Assembly (NCBI GenBank): GCA_002256685.1
Contig: NQJH01000170.1
Coordinates: 1 to 6,092 of the forward strand
Length of the DNA: 6,092 nt
Direction of reading: 5' to 3'
Source: Methylococcaceae bacterium NSP1-2
Lineage (GTDB): Bacteria; Pseudomonadota; Gammaproteobacteria; Methylococcales; Methylomonadaceae
Shown: piece by piece, positions 5,688 to 6,092 of the stretch
How the letters are laid out: every line of letters begins with the position of its first letter
How positions within the stretch are numbered: the stretch's first letter is position 1
The notes under the pieces: generated by a model
What the model saw: only the letters and a program-made list of their open reading frames with translations
Told to the model about the DNA's origin: nothing
Database searches by the model: none
Position numbers and translations under genes: made by a program

Positions 5688-5875
5688 TTTAGCGCGTCAT
5701 ATTCTTCAAGGCTGAGGCGGCGTGCTTCGTCTTCCAGCATCACAGGAATATCATCACGAATCGGAAAAGCCAGTCTATCGGCTTTGCAAATCAGTTCTTG
5801 TTTAGCATTATCGTATCTCAATGGGCTTTTGCATAATGGGCAAGCCATAATATCGAGCAATTTTTTATCTATCAT
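5684..5875 (-). CDS. Trm112-family small zinc-binding protein (YcaR-like)
   Basis: This 63-residue protein begins MIDKKLLDIMACPLCKSPL and continues KQELICKADRLAFPIRDDIP, closely matching E. coli YcaR (about 60 residues). Visible metal ligands are C12, C15 and C30, with D33 in the fourth position. Eukaryotic Trm112 activates methyltransferases; the bacterial role is not settled. An upstream in-frame ATG (5986) would add 37 residues read from inside lpxK without family resemblance, so the start at 5875 is chosen. It is preceded by GAGAAAA, a weak Shine-Dalgarno. It overlaps the end of lpxK by 11 bases and the start of kdsB by 4, which indicates translational coupling. The lpxK-ycaR-kdsB order is common in gammaproteobacteria. 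Confidence 0.93.
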   Translation of the reverse strand: MIDKKLLDIMACPLCKSPLRYDNAKQELICKADRLAFPIRDDIPVMLEDEARRLSLEEYDALK

Positions 5876-6092
5876 ATTTTTTCTCAAGTAAAGTGAGGAG
5901 TGATTGGGTGAATTGTACATCCAGCGTGGCATTGACCGGCACAAACCAGTGCTGTTGCGTGGCAAACTGCGTACATTTAACGGCATCTTTTTCGGGCATT
6001 AAAACCGGTGCTTTAAAGTCAATATCGCGTGGCAAAAAGACGTAATGATCGGGAAAACTATGGGATGTAAAAGTAATTCCTGCACTGGTAAG
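5865..6092 (-). CDS. lpxK: Tetraacyldisaccharide 4'-kinase, C-terminal part (runs off the right edge)
   Basis: LpxK phosphorylates the 4' position of the lipid A precursor at the inner membrane, giving lipid IVA, the acceptor for WaaA. The minus strand is open from the window edge (6092) to a TAA at 5867-5865, giving the last 75 codons of a protein usually about 320-340 residues long. The fragment contains SFPDHYVF and LMPEKDAVKC, which match the conserved FPDHH and MTEKDAVKC motifs of LpxK, then HWFVPVNATL near the end. The stop lies 11 bases inside the Trm112-like gene. The nucleotide-binding P-loop would be beyond the window. Confidence 0.93.
   Translation of the reverse strand, partial: LTSAGITFTSHSFPDHYVFLPRDIDFKAPVLMPEKDAVKCTQFATQQHWFVPVNATLDVQFTQSLLTLLEKKYDR

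Noticed and set aside
5876..5986. 37-residue N-terminal extension of the Trm112-like protein
   Set aside because: This stretch is lpxK sequence in another frame; the Trm112/YcaR family starts at the MIDKKLLDIM position.

Overview
The window looks like chromosomal DNA of a Gram-negative gammaproteobacterium of moderate to low G+C content. Two gene orders support this: rpsF-rpsR-(DUF2232 membrane protein)-rplI, and lpxK-ycaR/Trm112-kdsB. Protein similarity (recognised by eye, not searched) and the style of the intergenic palindromes would fit a Methylococcales- or Thiotrichales-like organism, but the genus cannot be fixed from this sequence.

Layout, left to right. Positions 1-327 (minus) hold the N-terminal 109 codons of a TIGR04255-family protein of unknown function that runs off the left edge. 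Positions 328-443 are a short intergenic stretch with two small inverted repeats. Positions 444-1669 (minus) are waaA (kdtA), the Kdo transferase of lipopolysaccharide synthesis, but the reading frame is broken near 1592: a normal N-terminal membrane anchor lies in one frame, and the rest of the enzyme, including the catalytic-Glu motif, lies in another, with roughly 13 residues missing at the junction. A strong palindrome (1694-1726) separates it from the ribosomal-protein operon on the same strand. That operon reads, in transcription order, rpsF (3911-3450), rpsR (3421-3194), a DUF2232 multi-pass membrane protein (3172-2249) and rplI (2201-1752). It has a good sigma70-type promoter at 3998-4026 and a structured leader with two hairpins.

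Positions 4199-4853 (plus) carry two small genes pointing away from the operon: a secreted His-rich protein with four 8-residue Pro/Gln/Tyr repeats, and a small Cupin_3-type protein. A near-perfect bidirectional terminator (4873-4900) separates them from the convergent lpxK-Trm112-kdsB cluster (minus), in which the genes overlap by 11 and 4 bases. lpxK is cut by the right edge.

Functionally, kdsB (CMP-Kdo synthesis), waaA (Kdo transfer) and lpxK (lipid A 4'-kinase, which makes the acceptor for WaaA) are consecutive parts of Kdo2-lipid A synthesis. The broken waaA is therefore the most notable feature: either the sequence has an error/deletion there, or this copy is dead and another must exist. 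I see no convincing new multi-gene system. The leads worth following are the waaA lesion, the rpsF leader, the His/PQ-repeat secreted protein, and three palindromes of dispersed-repeat type, each sitting at the 3' end of a gene.
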